Numbered from the stretch's first letter, positions 18,295-28,972 are shown. The stretch is DNA of 64,000 nucleotides from Chryseobacterium culicis (GCF_002979755.1 NZ_PCPP01000001.1:1272665-1336664), one strand, 5' to 3'. Notes: generated by a model from the sequence alone, not told the origin. Made by a program: numbers and translations.

Positions 18295-18786
18295 TTATTT
18301 ATTGGAAGCAATATAATTGCCTAATAAAGCTTTCCCTGACTGTTTTGAAAAAGTTCTCCCTAGTCTGAATATATTAAACAGCCAAAGGCTTTGATAAACT
18401 TGTAATTTGTATTGATAATTTTTTGTTGTGCTGTTCTCTGCTACATCATAACTGTAAGAAATATCGTAAGGAAATCCTGAAGGCAATAATCCCACTGTAA
18501 GCATACTTCCAATCATTGGGTTTCCACAAGGAGGAGTATAGGTTTTCATCGGATGCAGTGTTATTTTAGCTGCATGGGTACTGTCTTCTACAATTTCATA
18601 AATATCTGAATGTTTTAAAATGTCAAATTCTTCCTTAAGATCCTTATTCACTACAAAAGCTTTTTGCTTCTTGAAATCAGCTTTTGCGTGGTTATACTCT
18701 TTAGGATATGCACTGTACGATGGAATGCAGCTCCAAAGAGAAGCAGAAATTAAAAAAGAATATGTGGCAATTTTAAACACCTTCAT
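18295..18786 (-). CDS. Putative lipoprotein
   Basis: 163 aa with an N-terminal signal segment ending in a lipobox-like SASLWSC at residues 14-20, so it is probably lipidated and placed in the envelope. The body is basic (AKADFKKQKAFVV ...), with a Cys in PPCGNPMIGS. No family recognised. It sits 3 bp after the TPR gene and 34 bp before the barrel gene, so it should be made with both and may act at the outer membrane with them. Confidence 0.7.
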   Translation of the reverse strand: MKVFKIATYSFLISASLWSCIPSYSAYPKEYNHAKADFKKQKAFVVNKDLKEEFDILKHSDIYEIVEDSTHAAKITLHPMKTYTPPCGNPMIGSMLTVGLLPSGFPYDISYSYDVAENSTTKNYQYKLQVYQSLWLFNIFRLGRTFSKQSGKALLGNYIASNK

Positions 18787-18789
18787 GTC

Positions 18790-21753
18790 CTATTTCTTAA
18801 TCTGTTTTTTAACTTCTTTAGCCTCAGCAACAATTTCAGGGAAATCCTTATAATTGGTAATGATCTGGTCACATGTATAACTTGCCTGATAGTTATCCTT
18901 CAGACCGATATAGTTTTTCGCCATCAATACCAAGGCCTTCGCTCCCCAGAATTCTTCTGATGCATAGTTATTGGCAAGCTTAAAGATCGTCTCATTAGAA
19001 GATTTGAAAGCCTTTCCTTTATTCTGATAATACGCTTTAGCATACAAAGCTTCCGCAGCTACTGAAGTGTTGGATGATTTCTCAAGAGAAACATAAGCCG
19101 CCTGAGCATCTTTATCTTTTCCTGAGTTCATCAGACTTCTTGCTTTGATCACTTTTGCCGTTTCAATTACCGCTGCTGAGTTTTTAGAATTAGCGATTAC
19201 TGCATTGGCCAATTTTTCAGCTTCAGAGAAGTTATTTTCTTCAGCATACAGTTTCATCAGCTCCACATTTGCATAGTTTTTAATGCTGATATTGGAAGAG
19301 TTTTTAATGCCTTCAAGATACTTTTTCGCTTCTGCAGTATTGCCTTGTGCAATAAAGATTTGAGCTAAACGAGTTTGTGCGTCATCCTGGTAATCATTCT
19401 GAATTCCAGCTACTTCCTGAAGAACAAGTAAAGCTTTAGTTGAATTACTAGTCTGGTAATAACTTTCTCCTAATTCATACTTCGCCTGATACAATCCTTC
19501 CCCTGTTGGATTCTGTGTCAGATACTTTTCGTAGTAAGAAATTGCATTTTTATAATCTTTCTTCGCGAAATATTGTTTACCGGTAGAAAGGTTGATTTCA
19601 TCAATTTCTGCAGCATCTACATTCACTCCAATATTTCTTGCAAAACTTTCATATCCTGAAACATCTCCGTTTTTCGTAAAGATAGGTTTTGCTGCCTGAA
19701 CAACCTTTTGAGCATAGGCTGTATTTTTATACTGCTCACCCAAAGATTTCAGTTCAGAAAGTGCTTTATCGTTTTGATTCTGATCAATATAATTCTGCGC
19801 TCTGTAAATAGAGGCATTGGCGATCAGGTCTTTGTCCGAAGATCCTTTAATTACTTTTCCGAAATAATCATTGGAATTGGCAAAATCATCCTGAGCAGCA
19901 TAGGCTGTTCCTATTTCATATTGAGCATCGTCATAATATTCGGAATCCGGATATTTTGATAAAAGGTTTTTAAGGTTGGTAATCTTCGCCTGTGTATCTC
20001 CTTTAAATCCTAAAGCCATGGCTTTTTGGTACAACGTATAATCCGTAGCATCTTCATTTTTATCATAGATGGCAATGGCTTCATTCAGGTCATTATTCGC
20101 ATAATGAATATCTGCAAGACGAAGTTCTGCATCATTTTTAAATTCCGGCTTCGGATTGGTAAGATATTGTTTGAAATACGTTGATGCCTGATCAAATTTC
20201 TTAGATTTAAAATAAGCATATCCTAAATCATAAGGCAACTGTTGTTTCTCAGGGAAGTTTTCGGTAAGGAGTTTCTCGTAACGAACAATGGCAGACGGAT
20301 AATTCCCTTTCTGGTAATACACCTGTGCCAGCCAGTATAAAGCCCGGCTGTTGAATTCCTTATTAATATTGAAACCAAGACTTCTTAAGAAATATTTCTC
20401 AGCTTCGTCATAGTTTCCTTTGTTGAACTCTTCAGTTCCCAATAAATAAGAAACTTCCTGATCTACCTTATTGATTTCAGGCGTTGAGCTCTGCAATCTG
20501 TCAATAGCGTTCAGCGTTTCTTTATAGTTTCCGGAATACAGATAGGATTTCACCAATAAAGATCTCATTTCCGTAGCGTTAGCTCCATTCTGATTATCAT
20601 TGATATAACTTTGGATTACCGCAGAAGGGCTTTCAAACGGGTTACCGATATCATAACTTAGTTTAGCATACTGCTCATGTGCCAGCTTTTTCACTTTCGC
20701 ATCATAATCCATCTGATAAGAAGAACGGAATGCTGAAAGAGCTTCCTGCTTTTTATCTACTGCCAGGTAAGCATTTCCTAGCTGGTAGTAAGCATTTTGA
20801 GCTAACGCAGAATTACTGTTCAGAAGCTGGTTGTAATAGGAAACTGCTTCATCATATTTTTTCAGCTGTGCAGCCACAAATCCCATCTCATACAAATCGT
20901 TTTCAGACGGATTCTGCTGTACGCTGAGATAATCTTTCAAATGCGGATAGGCAGAGGTGTAATCATTCTTCATGAAGTAACTCTCCCCGATGATCTTATG
21001 AACTTCCGCTTTATAAGAATCTGAAATATTTTCGTTTAACAGAGCATTTCCTTCTGTAATTGCCTGATCGTAGTTCTTATCATTATAATACATCTGTACA
21101 TAATAAGGACGTACCAGCTTAGAGAATTTATCCTGATCTTTTACAGAATCAAAATATTGGAAAGCTTTATCATTCTGTCTGTTGCTGTAATATAAATGCC
21201 CGAGCATATAAGCGATATCTCCTTTTTGAGACTGATCTGCTGTTTTATAAGCTTCTTCCAGAGCATCAATGGCGCCTTTAGAATCACCCGTCATGAATTT
21301 GGCATAACCAAGCTTCAGAATATACTGGGTATTTTCTTCTTTTGAAAGCTGATACTGATTCACTTTTTTCAAAGTTTCCAGTGCTTTGTCAAAGTCTTTT
21401 TTTGCCAAGTAATAATCTGCCAAAGGAAGATTAGCCTGCGCAAAATAAGCAGAATTCGGATATTCTTTCATGAAAGCGGTTAATCCTTCTTCAGCATGAT
21501 TTTTCTGAAGAATCACACCAATTACATTATCAAAAAACTGCGCACCTTCTTTTTTCGAACGGGACAAATTCTGATTATAGAAGTATTGTCTTGCATATTC
21601 GTATTGAGAAGCGTTGTATATTTTAGTTTGATAAAGATTTTCGGCTAGATTAAACCTGTAATTTTCTTTCTGGGTAAAATATTGAGACTGTTGAGCATCG
21701 GAGATTCCGAAATAAATTACTGCAGCCGCTAAGAGTATTTTTTTTGATTTCAT
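18790..21753 (-). CDS. Large exported tetratricopeptide-repeat protein
   Basis: 987 aa with a signal peptide (MKSKKILLAAAVIYFGISDAQ). Almost the whole length is built of ~34-residue helical repeats with TPR signatures such as YELGESYYQTSNSTKALLVL, YWLAQVYYQKGNYPSAIVRY and LGYAYFKSKKFDQASTYFKQYL. TPR arrays bind other proteins, so this is likely a periplasmic scaffold for the lipoprotein and barrel encoded just downstream (3-bp and then 34-bp gaps). It is the first gene of the operon and is divergent from the hydrolase gene at 22011, with a 257-bp shared upstream region. Confidence 0.85.
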   Translation of the reverse strand: MKSKKILLAAAVIYFGISDAQQSQYFTQKENYRFNLAENLYQTKIYNASQYEYARQYFYNQNLSRSKKEGAQFFDNVIGVILQKNHAEEGLTAFMKEYPNSAYFAQANLPLADYYLAKKDFDKALETLKKVNQYQLSKEENTQYILKLGYAKFMTGDSKGAIDALEEAYKTADQSQKGDIAYMLGHLYYSNRQNDKAFQYFDSVKDQDKFSKLVRPYYVQMYYNDKNYDQAITEGNALLNENISDSYKAEVHKIIGESYFMKNDYTSAYPHLKDYLSVQQNPSENDLYEMGFVAAQLKKYDEAVSYYNQLLNSNSALAQNAYYQLGNAYLAVDKKQEALSAFRSSYQMDYDAKVKKLAHEQYAKLSYDIGNPFESPSAVIQSYINDNQNGANATEMRSLLVKSYLYSGNYKETLNAIDRLQSSTPEINKVDQEVSYLLGTEEFNKGNYDEAEKYFLRSLGFNINKEFNSRALYWLAQVYYQKGNYPSAIVRYEKLLTENFPEKQQLPYDLGYAYFKSKKFDQASTYFKQYLTNPKPEFKNDAELRLADIHYANNDLNEAIAIYDKNEDATDYTLYQKAMALGFKGDTQAKITNLKNLLSKYPDSEYYDDAQYEIGTAYAAQDDFANSNDYFGKVIKGSSDKDLIANASIYRAQNYIDQNQNDKALSELKSLGEQYKNTAYAQKVVQAAKPIFTKNGDVSGYESFARNIGVNVDAAEIDEINLSTGKQYFAKKDYKNAISYYEKYLTQNPTGEGLYQAKYELGESYYQTSNSTKALLVLQEVAGIQNDYQDDAQTRLAQIFIAQGNTAEAKKYLEGIKNSSNISIKNYANVELMKLYAEENNFSEAEKLANAVIANSKNSAAVIETAKVIKARSLMNSGKDKDAQAAYVSLEKSSNTSVAAEALYAKAYYQNKGKAFKSSNETIFKLANNYASEEFWGAKALVLMAKNYIGLKDNYQASYTCDQIITNYKDFPEIVAEAKEVKKQIKK

Positions 21754-22010
21754 TCTTCTTGATATAAGAAAATTAGTCTAAATAAGTTAACGAAAATATT
21801 AAAAACTTATTGTTTAAGCAAGTTTTAACAGCGTTAATGGTTGTTAATATTCATTCCATAACAATGAAAATTTTCTCACTGCACAATGATAAAAATTACT
21901 ACTTTCGTCTGATAAAATGTAAACAATTTTAATAAATAGTTATCAAAAACCTATTTTGACCGGATACTTTTTTGAACAGCAGCGAAAAACATACCATAAA
22001 CAAACTATAT

Positions 22011-24251
22011 ATGAAATTTAAGATACTTTTAGCATTAATTTTTGTAAACCTCCTGCAGGCGCAAAAATTTCACTTTCCAAAGGCAGCTGTCACAGACTCT
22101 GTTATATTGGAAAAACAGATGCCGGGACTTGCTCAGCAAGTGATTCCCCAACTTCAATCTGCCAAATACAAACCGGAAAATACAGTGGATCTTATGGACA
22201 ATCTTTTCCGTTTACAGATGGTGGCACAGGATTATAAAAATTCGTTAGTTTCTCTTTCCGAAAACCGTAATCTTTTTGCCGATCACAATATGGGAGGATA
22301 CAGATATATAGGATTCGAACTGTACAGCATGGCTAAGATGACCCAAAAAGAAAGTAACACTTCTTTTTCCGGTGCACTCCAGAAAGTATTCAATCAAAAA
22401 TATGAAAGCCTTCCGGAAAAACTGATTCCCAGACTTATCCTTGCCCTTGACGGAGATGTAAGAGAATCCAGAAAACAATTGAACAAACTACTGGATAAAC
22501 AAAAAGACAAAGACAGCATTGATTACAGAACGGCTCTTGCATTATGCAAAAGCTACCTGAGTTATAAAACCTATTCTGGTATCAAACCTCAGGTGATGCA
22601 GCTGCTGGATTCAAAAAATAAAGAAAGATTTATTACTGAAACCAGAGATTTAAAATTAAAAAATGGAAATACCTTAACGATTACCATTGTTCGAAAAAAA
22701 GATAATAGCTCTCCGCTTCCTGTTATTCTTACTAGCAATATCTATGCTGGACCCATTGATGATTTCTTTGGAAAGAGGGCTGCTACTTATAATTACGTAG
22801 GTGCTGTTGTTAATACCCGAGGTAAGAGAAACAGTAATAATGTGAACAATCCTTTTGAGCATGAATCTGAAGACATTTACGAAGTGATCGATTGGGTAAG
22901 CAAACAACCGTGGAGCAACGGAAAGGTAGGAATGATTGGAGGAAGTTATTTGGGCTTCAGCCAATGGGCAGCAGTAAAAAAACTGCATCCTGCATTAAAA
23001 ACCATTGTGCCTCAGGTTGCAGTAGGAATCGGGATCGATTATCCGGCTCAGAATAATATCTTCATGAGTTATATGTTGCAATGGATACAGTATGTAACCA
23101 ATAACAAATTTACCGATGAAAAGGATTTTGCCAACGCCATAAAATGGGATTCTATCAATACAAAATGGTACAAAAGCGGGAAATCATTCAGATCTTTAGA
23201 TACAATAAGCGGTAAGCCAAGCAAAATATTCCAACGATGGCTGGATCATCCGGGATATGATCAGTACTGGCAGAAAATGGTTCCTTACAAAGAGGATTTT
23301 TCTAACATCAATATTCCTATTCTAACGACAACAGGATATTATGATGATGATCAGATAGGGGCACTCTATTATTTCAAGCAACATCATCAGTACAATAAAA
23401 ATGCAAACCATTATCTTGTCATTGGCCCTTACAATCATGGAGGAGCACAAAGTTTCGGATTTACTTACGTGAATGGCAATCCTATTGATCCGGTAGCCAG
23501 AATAAGCATTGATGATCTTGCCTTTTCATGGTTTGATTATATTCTAAAAGGCGGAAAAAAGCCGGAAATATTAAAAGACAGAATCAATTTTCAGGTGATG
23601 AATACCAATACCTGGAAGCATGTAGCTGATCTTGATAAAATGCATACTTCTTCTTTGAAATTTTATCTTCAGGACAAAAAAAATACATCTTCGGTATTCA
23701 ATAAACCTGAGACTCAGAATTTCACTCAACAAACGGTTGATTTTAAAAACAGGGATCAGAAAGACACCTATTACAAAGTCAGCAAAAAAGACAGTATAAA
23801 AATAACGAATTCTATCACTTTTGAAAGTGAAGTATTGGATAAAGATATGATCATCAGTGGAAACCTTTCAGGGATTTTCAATGTTTCCATCAATAAAAAA
23901 GATTTTGATACGGATACTTATCTGTATCAGATTTCTCCGGATGGAAAATCTTCGTTATTATCCACTCATATCGTGAGAGCCAGCTATGCAAAGAATAATG
24001 AAAAACGACAGCTTCTGGAGCCCAATACAACAGAACAGATTCCTATCAGCAATTCCTATTTTATGAGCAAAAGGATAGAAAAAGGAAGCAAGCTCCTGCT
24101 ATTAGTCGGGGTTAATAAAAATCCTAACTGGCAGATCAATTATGGATCCGGTAAAGATGTAAGTGATGAAACGATAAAGGATTCCGGGGAACCGCTGGAG
24201 ATAAAATGGTACAATGACAGCTACGTGGAAATCCCTGTTTATAATGATTAA
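22011..24251 (+). CDS. CocE/NonD-family hydrolase (X-Pro dipeptidyl-peptidase S15-like), copy 1
   Basis: 746 aa from the ATG at 22011, giving a signal peptide MKFKILLALIFVNLLQAQ. The alpha/beta-hydrolase core carries GGSYLG with nucleophile S312, TTTGYYDDDQIGALYYF (acid) and YLVIGPYNHGGAQS (His). The C-terminal ~250 residues form the jelly-roll domain of this family (FESEVLDKDMIISGNLSG). Such enzymes cleave acyl or peptide bonds (dipeptidyl peptidases, acylases, esterases). About 200 residues between signal peptide and catalytic core are not recognised. It is followed by a close paralogue at 24399, and the two agree almost perfectly over their last ~100 bp. Confidence 0.85.
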   Translation: MKFKILLALIFVNLLQAQKFHFPKAAVTDSVILEKQMPGLAQQVIPQLQSAKYKPENTVDLMDNLFRLQMVAQDYKNSLVSLSENRNLFADHNMGGYRYIGFELYSMAKMTQKESNTSFSGALQKVFNQKYESLPEKLIPRLILALDGDVRESRKQLNKLLDKQKDKDSIDYRTALALCKSYLSYKTYSGIKPQVMQLLDSKNKERFITETRDLKLKNGNTLTITIVRKKDNSSPLPVILTSNIYAGPIDDFFGKRAATYNYVGAVVNTRGKRNSNNVNNPFEHESEDIYEVIDWVSKQPWSNGKVGMIGGSYLGFSQWAAVKKLHPALKTIVPQVAVGIGIDYPAQNNIFMSYMLQWIQYVTNNKFTDEKDFANAIKWDSINTKWYKSGKSFRSLDTISGKPSKIFQRWLDHPGYDQYWQKMVPYKEDFSNINIPILTTTGYYDDDQIGALYYFKQHHQYNKNANHYLVIGPYNHGGAQSFGFTYVNGNPIDPVARISIDDLAFSWFDYILKGGKKPEILKDRINFQVMNTNTWKHVADLDKMHTSSLKFYLQDKKNTSSVFNKPETQNFTQQTVDFKNRDQKDTYYKVSKKDSIKITNSITFESEVLDKDMIISGNLSGIFNVSINKKDFDTDTYLYQISPDGKSSLLSTHIVRASYAKNNEKRQLLEPNTTEQIPISNSYFMSKRIEKGSKLLLLVGVNKNPNWQINYGSGKDVSDETIKDSGEPLEIKWYNDSYVEIPVYND

Positions 24252-24398
24252 AGCCTTTTGTCTGAGCAAATTTCAGCAGACTTTATATGAAAAAATTCTT
24301 ATTTTAGTCAGCTAAAAAAAATAACCAATTGAGTAATCAATGATCAAGACCTTATTTTAATGTAAGGCTTTTTCATCAGCGCTCAAAATACACTATTA

Positions 24399-26651
24399 AT
24401 GAAATTTAAGATACTTTTAGCATTAGTTTTTGCCAATCTAATGCAGGCCCAGAAGTTTTACTTTCCGAAAACAGCAACAACAGATTCAGTCATTCTGGAA
24501 AAACAAATCCCGGAACTGGCTCTCAAGGTGATTACCGAACATCAGTCTTCTAAAAATAAACCGAAATCTAACGTTACATTTTTAGACAACCTGTTTCGTT
24601 TACAACTTGCTGCAAAAGATTACAAAAATTCTATTGCCAGCTTAACTGATTACCGTAAAGAATATGCAGATCATAATATGGCAGGGAACAAATCTCTCGC
24701 TTATGAAATCTACGGCATGGCCAAACTGATGGAAAAAGATAAAAAAATTTCTTTTCCCAATGCTCTTCAAACAGCCTTTACTACAAAATATGAAAGTTTA
24801 TCCGATCCGCTGATTGCCAAAATAGGGACCATTCTGGATGGTGATGTAAAGGATTATAAAAAATCTCTGAAAACAGCCCTTGCCAAACAAAAAGATAAGG
24901 ATAGTATAGATTACGCTTCCGCACTGGCTTTATGTAAAAATTATGTCAATTATAAGACCTATTCCAGCATCAAGCCTCAGATTATGCTGCTATTTAAAGC
25001 AAAGGAGCAGGAAAAATTCATCATCGATACCAAGAATCTTACTTTAAAAAACGGAACGAAACTCACGATTACTATTGTACGAAAAAAAGAAAACACCTCT
25101 CCTCTTCCCGTTATTCTTACCAATAATATATATGCCGGAGAACTTGCAGATGCAGGGATGGGAAAAAGAGCAGCCGTTTACAATTATGTAGGAGCCGTGG
25201 TTAATACCCGTGGAAAAAGAGACAGTAATGACCCCAATAATCCATTTGAAGATGAAGCACAGGATCTTTACGAAGTCATAGACTGGGTAAGCAAACAAAC
25301 CTGGAGCAATGGTAAAGTAGGAATGATAGGCGGAAGTTATTTAGGATTCAGCCAATGGGCAGCAGCAAAAAAACTGCATCCGGCTTTAAAAACAATCGTC
25401 CCTCAGGTAGCGGTAGGAATCGGGATCGATTATCCTGCTCAAAACAATGTATTCATGAGCTATATGATGCAGTGGATTCGTTATGTTACCAATAATAAGC
25501 TGACCGATGAAGCAACCTTCACTAATTATCCAAAATGGGATTCTATCAATACAGCGTGGTATAAAAGTGGCAAGTCATTCAGAACGCTGGATTCCATAAG
25601 CGGGAAGCCCAATAAAATTTTCCAACGATGGCTGAATCATCCCGGTTATGATAAATACTGGCAAAAAATGGTTCCTTATAAAAAGGATTTTGCTAAAATA
25701 AACATTCCTGTTTTAACGACTACAGGCTATTATGATGCTGATCAGATCGGAGCATTGTATTATTATAAACAACATCACCAATACAACAAAAACCCTAACC
25801 ATTATTTAGTGATAGGGCCTTATGATCACGCAGGAGCTCAAAGTTATGGATACAACTATGTCTATGGTACCGGGAGCACCCTCATAGATCCTGTAGCCAG
25901 GATAAGTATTGATGAACTTGCTTTTTCATGGTTCGATTATATTCTGAAAGATGGCAAAAAACCGGAACTTCTAAAAGATAAAGTCAATTTCCAGATTATG
26001 AGCAGCAATACCTGGAAACATGTTCCCAGTCTTGATAAAATGCACTCGTCTACGCTTAAATTTTATCTTCAGAATCATAAAGAAGGATCTTCGGTTTTTA
26101 AAAAACCCCAAACCGAGCAATTTACCCAACAGAACATTGATTTTAAAGACAGAAATCCTAAATATCTTTATCATAAAGTAAGCAAACAGGACAGTGTATA
26201 TGTAACCAATTCTGTTCATTTTGAAAGTGAAGTTCTGGACAGAGATATTATACTAAGCGGAAATTTATCCGGGGTATTCAACGTTTCCATTAATAAGAAA
26301 GATTTTGACCCTAGTACTGCATTGTATCAGGTACAACCGGATGGTAAGACGTTTTTACTATCTACACATCTTACAAGAGCCAGCTTTGCAAAAGACAATT
26401 CCAAACGCCAGCTTCTGAAACCCGGCAAAAAGGAGGAGATCCCGATCAAAAATTCATTGTTTATGAGCAAAAAAATAGAAAAGGGAAGCAAACTGGTATT
26501 AGTGGTAGGAGTTAATAAAAGTAAAAACTGGCAGGTCAATTATGGGTCCGGTAAAGATGTAAGTGATGAAACGATAAAGGATTCCGGGGAACCTCTGGAG
26601 ATAAAATGGTATAACGACAGCTACGTGGAAATCCCTGTTTATAATGATTAA
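24399..26651 (+). CDS. CocE/NonD-family hydrolase, copy 2 (tandem paralogue)
   Basis: 750 aa with signal peptide MKFKILLALVFANLMQAQ. It has the same motifs as copy 1: GGSYLG, TTTGYYDADQIGALYYYKQ, LVIGPYDHAGAQSYG. The catalytic residues are conserved, so both copies should be active; the region after the His motif has a small insertion (VYGTGSTLID). The first 27 nt of the two genes are identical and the final ~118 bp including the 3' flank differ at four positions, while the middle is much more diverged. This points to tandem duplication with later gene conversion at the ends. Substrate preference may differ between copies. Confidence 0.85.
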   Translation: MKFKILLALVFANLMQAQKFYFPKTATTDSVILEKQIPELALKVITEHQSSKNKPKSNVTFLDNLFRLQLAAKDYKNSIASLTDYRKEYADHNMAGNKSLAYEIYGMAKLMEKDKKISFPNALQTAFTTKYESLSDPLIAKIGTILDGDVKDYKKSLKTALAKQKDKDSIDYASALALCKNYVNYKTYSSIKPQIMLLFKAKEQEKFIIDTKNLTLKNGTKLTITIVRKKENTSPLPVILTNNIYAGELADAGMGKRAAVYNYVGAVVNTRGKRDSNDPNNPFEDEAQDLYEVIDWVSKQTWSNGKVGMIGGSYLGFSQWAAAKKLHPALKTIVPQVAVGIGIDYPAQNNVFMSYMMQWIRYVTNNKLTDEATFTNYPKWDSINTAWYKSGKSFRTLDSISGKPNKIFQRWLNHPGYDKYWQKMVPYKKDFAKINIPVLTTTGYYDADQIGALYYYKQHHQYNKNPNHYLVIGPYDHAGAQSYGYNYVYGTGSTLIDPVARISIDELAFSWFDYILKDGKKPELLKDKVNFQIMSSNTWKHVPSLDKMHSSTLKFYLQNHKEGSSVFKKPQTEQFTQQNIDFKDRNPKYLYHKVSKQDSVYVTNSVHFESEVLDRDIILSGNLSGVFNVSINKKDFDPSTALYQVQPDGKTFLLSTHLTRASFAKDNSKRQLLKPGKKEEIPIKNSLFMSKKIEKGSKLVLVVGVNKSKNWQVNYGSGKDVSDETIKDSGEPLEIKWYNDSYVEIPVYND

Positions 26652-26718
26652 AGCCTTTTGTTTGAGCATTTTTCCCCAAATGTTCTTAACAACTGTTAAC
26701 ATCAAAATAAAAAATCAT

Positions 26719-26726
26719 TACATTTG
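26719..26726 (+). promoter_or_regulatory. Bacteroidetes -7 box for the APC permease
   Basis: TACATTTG matches TAnnTTTG exactly, 29 bp upstream of the start codon. The -33 element is weak (TTA rather than TTG). Confidence 0.45.
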
Positions 26727-26755
26727 CTTTTTTTCAAATCAAATATAGTTATTGA

Positions 26756-28438
26756 ATGAGTCAACTTTTTAGAAGAAAAATCTATTCAGATACAGATACT
26801 TCAACGGGACTTTTAAGGGTCTTAGGTGTATGGGACATTGTATTTTTTGGTATAGCGGCCATTATTGGAGCTGGAAGTTTCAGTAGTTTAGGAGAAGCCG
26901 TTTTCAGAGGTGGTCCCGGTGTAATCCTGCTATATTTGATTTGCGGCTTTGCCTGTGGATTTACAGCTTTATGCTATGCTGAATTTGCCAGCAGAATACC
27001 TACAGCAGGATCTGCCTATACCTATGCCTATGCCAGCTTTGGAGAGCTGATTGCCTGGGTAATTGGATGGGCCCTGATCATGGAATATTCTTTCGGAAAT
27101 ATTTACGTAGCCTTTTCCTGGTCGGATTATTTCACGAGCTTCTTAGGACGTCTCGGAATGCATATCCCTGATTATTTGACCTGTAGTTATACGGAAGCCA
27201 GAAAAGCTGTTCAATATGGTTCAGAAAACAAAGAACTTTTAAGTGCATGGAATACTGCTCCACTGATTGGAAGCTTAAAGTTCATTGTAGATATTCCGGC
27301 ATTGGTTATCAATGGTTTGATTACATGGCTTTGTTATGTAGGAGTAAAAGAAAGTAAAAACTTCAACAACTCTCTGGTTATCTTAAAACTGGCAGTGATC
27401 ATACTGGTAATTCTTGTGGGCTGTGCTTATGTCAACACTGAAAACTGGACCCCAATAAGCCCTACAACAGGAACACCATCCTTCATGCCTAATGGTTTTG
27501 CAGGAGTAATGAGTGCCGTATCCGGTGTATTCTTCGCTTATATAGGATTTGATGCTTTGAGTGTACTTTCTGAAGAGACCAAAGATCCACAGAAAACCTT
27601 ACCAAAAGGAATGATCATCTCTCTTGTACTGTGTACGGTGATCTATATTGCACTGACGCTTGTATTAACAGGAATGGTAGATTACAAGAAATTCGATGGT
27701 GTGGGAGACCCGCTTTCATTCATATTTGAAAAAACAAACGCTAATGTAGCCTGGATGGAACTTATTGTTTCCTTTGTAGCGATTGTTGCCATTACCACTG
27801 TATTATTGGTATTCCAGATGGGACAGCCAAGAATCTGGTACGCAATGAGCCGTGACGGATTGATGCCTCAAAGATTTCAAAAAGTACATCCTAAATATAA
27901 AACACCATCCTATGCAACGATCGTTACCGGGGTTGTAGTAGGAATTCCTATCCTATTTACAGATAAAACATTCATCCTTGATTTTACAAGTATCGGAACT
28001 ATTTTCGCATTTGTATTGGTGTGTGCCGGGGTACTTCTTCTTCCTGCTAAAGAAAAAATCAAAGGCAGATTTCACCTTCCTTATGTGAATGGTAAAATCA
28101 TCTTCCCTGTTATTTTTATCGGTGGTTTGCTGGCTTTCTACAAATGGCAACCGGAGTTTTTTGACAACCTGATGAACTGGTCAGATCCTAATGAAGGAGA
28201 ATTCAGAGCTTCTATTTTCTTCTTTATCATCATTAACCTGATCTTATGTGTTGTGGCTTTTGTAAAGAATTTATCATTAATTCCATTGATTGGATTAAGT
28301 TCATGTCTGTACCTTCTTACAGGAATGAGCCATGAGAACTGGTTCTGGTTCGGGATGTGGTTCCTGATTGGTATGGTGATTTACTTCTGCTACGGATACA
28401 AAAACAGTAAACTGGGAAAAGAATTAAAGAATAACTAG
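26756..28438 (+). CDS. APC-superfamily amino acid permease (cationic amino acid transporter type)
   Basis: 560 aa and strongly hydrophobic, with 12 or more predicted membrane helices. The N-terminal signature GVWDIVFFGIAAIIGAGSFSSLG is the substrate-binding first helix of APC permeases, and AYTYAYASFGELIAWVIGW and FFAYIGFDALSVLSEETKDP are further family hallmarks close to the CAT/YfnA group. It probably imports amino acids by proton symport in the inner membrane. It has its own promoter-like box and a downstream terminator-like hairpin, so it is probably a single-gene unit. Confidence 0.88.
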   Translation: MSQLFRRKIYSDTDTSTGLLRVLGVWDIVFFGIAAIIGAGSFSSLGEAVFRGGPGVILLYLICGFACGFTALCYAEFASRIPTAGSAYTYAYASFGELIAWVIGWALIMEYSFGNIYVAFSWSDYFTSFLGRLGMHIPDYLTCSYTEARKAVQYGSENKELLSAWNTAPLIGSLKFIVDIPALVINGLITWLCYVGVKESKNFNNSLVILKLAVIILVILVGCAYVNTENWTPISPTTGTPSFMPNGFAGVMSAVSGVFFAYIGFDALSVLSEETKDPQKTLPKGMIISLVLCTVIYIALTLVLTGMVDYKKFDGVGDPLSFIFEKTNANVAWMELIVSFVAIVAITTVLLVFQMGQPRIWYAMSRDGLMPQRFQKVHPKYKTPSYATIVTGVVVGIPILFTDKTFILDFTSIGTIFAFVLVCAGVLLLPAKEKIKGRFHLPYVNGKIIFPVIFIGGLLAFYKWQPEFFDNLMNWSDPNEGEFRASIFFFIIINLILCVVAFVKNLSLIPLIGLSSCLYLLTGMSHENWFWFGMWFLIGMVIYFCYGYKNSKLGKELKNN

Positions 28439-28457
28439 ATAAACAAGCATAATTGCG

Positions 28458-28520
28458 AAAAGGCAAAATGGCAAAGAGGTTAAACCTGATGGAGAAACTG
28501 ATTTGCGATTTTGCCTTTTT
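28458..28520 (+). terminator. Probable terminator after the APC permease gene
   Basis: aaaaggcaaaat (28458-28469) pairs perfectly with attttgcctttt (28508-28519), followed by a T-rich run. The 38-nt loop is long for a terminator and may fold further. Confidence 0.55.
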
Positions 28521-28592
28521 CTTTTTTTATTCTCTTTCAAAATCGGCAGAATTATTGCTTTAACTTCAATAGAATCAATAAACTAGACCGCC

Positions 28593-28931
28593 ATGACTGA
28601 AAGAATTAAAACATACAGAGCATTTTATCAGTTTTATCTTACGGAACACAGTAAAACAGGAACCCGTATTTTTCACTTTATCGGAACATTTCTCGTATTT
28701 TTCGTGATATGGTATGTCATAAGCTCCGGAAAAGAAAGGTTTCTATGGTATATTCCCATTGTAGGCTACGGTTTTGCATGGTTTAGTCATGCTGTGATTG
28801 AGAGAAACAAACCTGCTACTTTTAAATATCCTTTATGGTCTCTGATTTCAGATTTCAGGCTCTTTTTTGAACTGCTGATTGGTAAACAGAAATTCATAAT
28901 GCCTGATAATAAACCTCAGAATCAGGAGTAA
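28593..28931 (+). CDS. DUF962 / Mpo1-like membrane protein
   Basis: 112 aa. FYLTEHSKTGTRIFHFIGT near the N-terminus and GYGFAWFSHAVIERNKPATF with the following YPLWSLISDFRLF are the conserved histidine-containing motifs of DUF962 proteins; in yeast Mpo1 these form a dioxygenase acting on 2-hydroxy fatty acids. Two membrane helices lie between (about residues 30-62). Complete, and of usual length for the short bacterial members. Confidence 0.85.
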   Translation: MTERIKTYRAFYQFYLTEHSKTGTRIFHFIGTFLVFFVIWYVISSGKERFLWYIPIVGYGFAWFSHAVIERNKPATFKYPLWSLISDFRLFFELLIGKQKFIMPDNKPQNQE

Positions 28932-28972
28932 CCTTAAACTTTTTTTTGTTTTTTACTTAAAATTATTTAATG

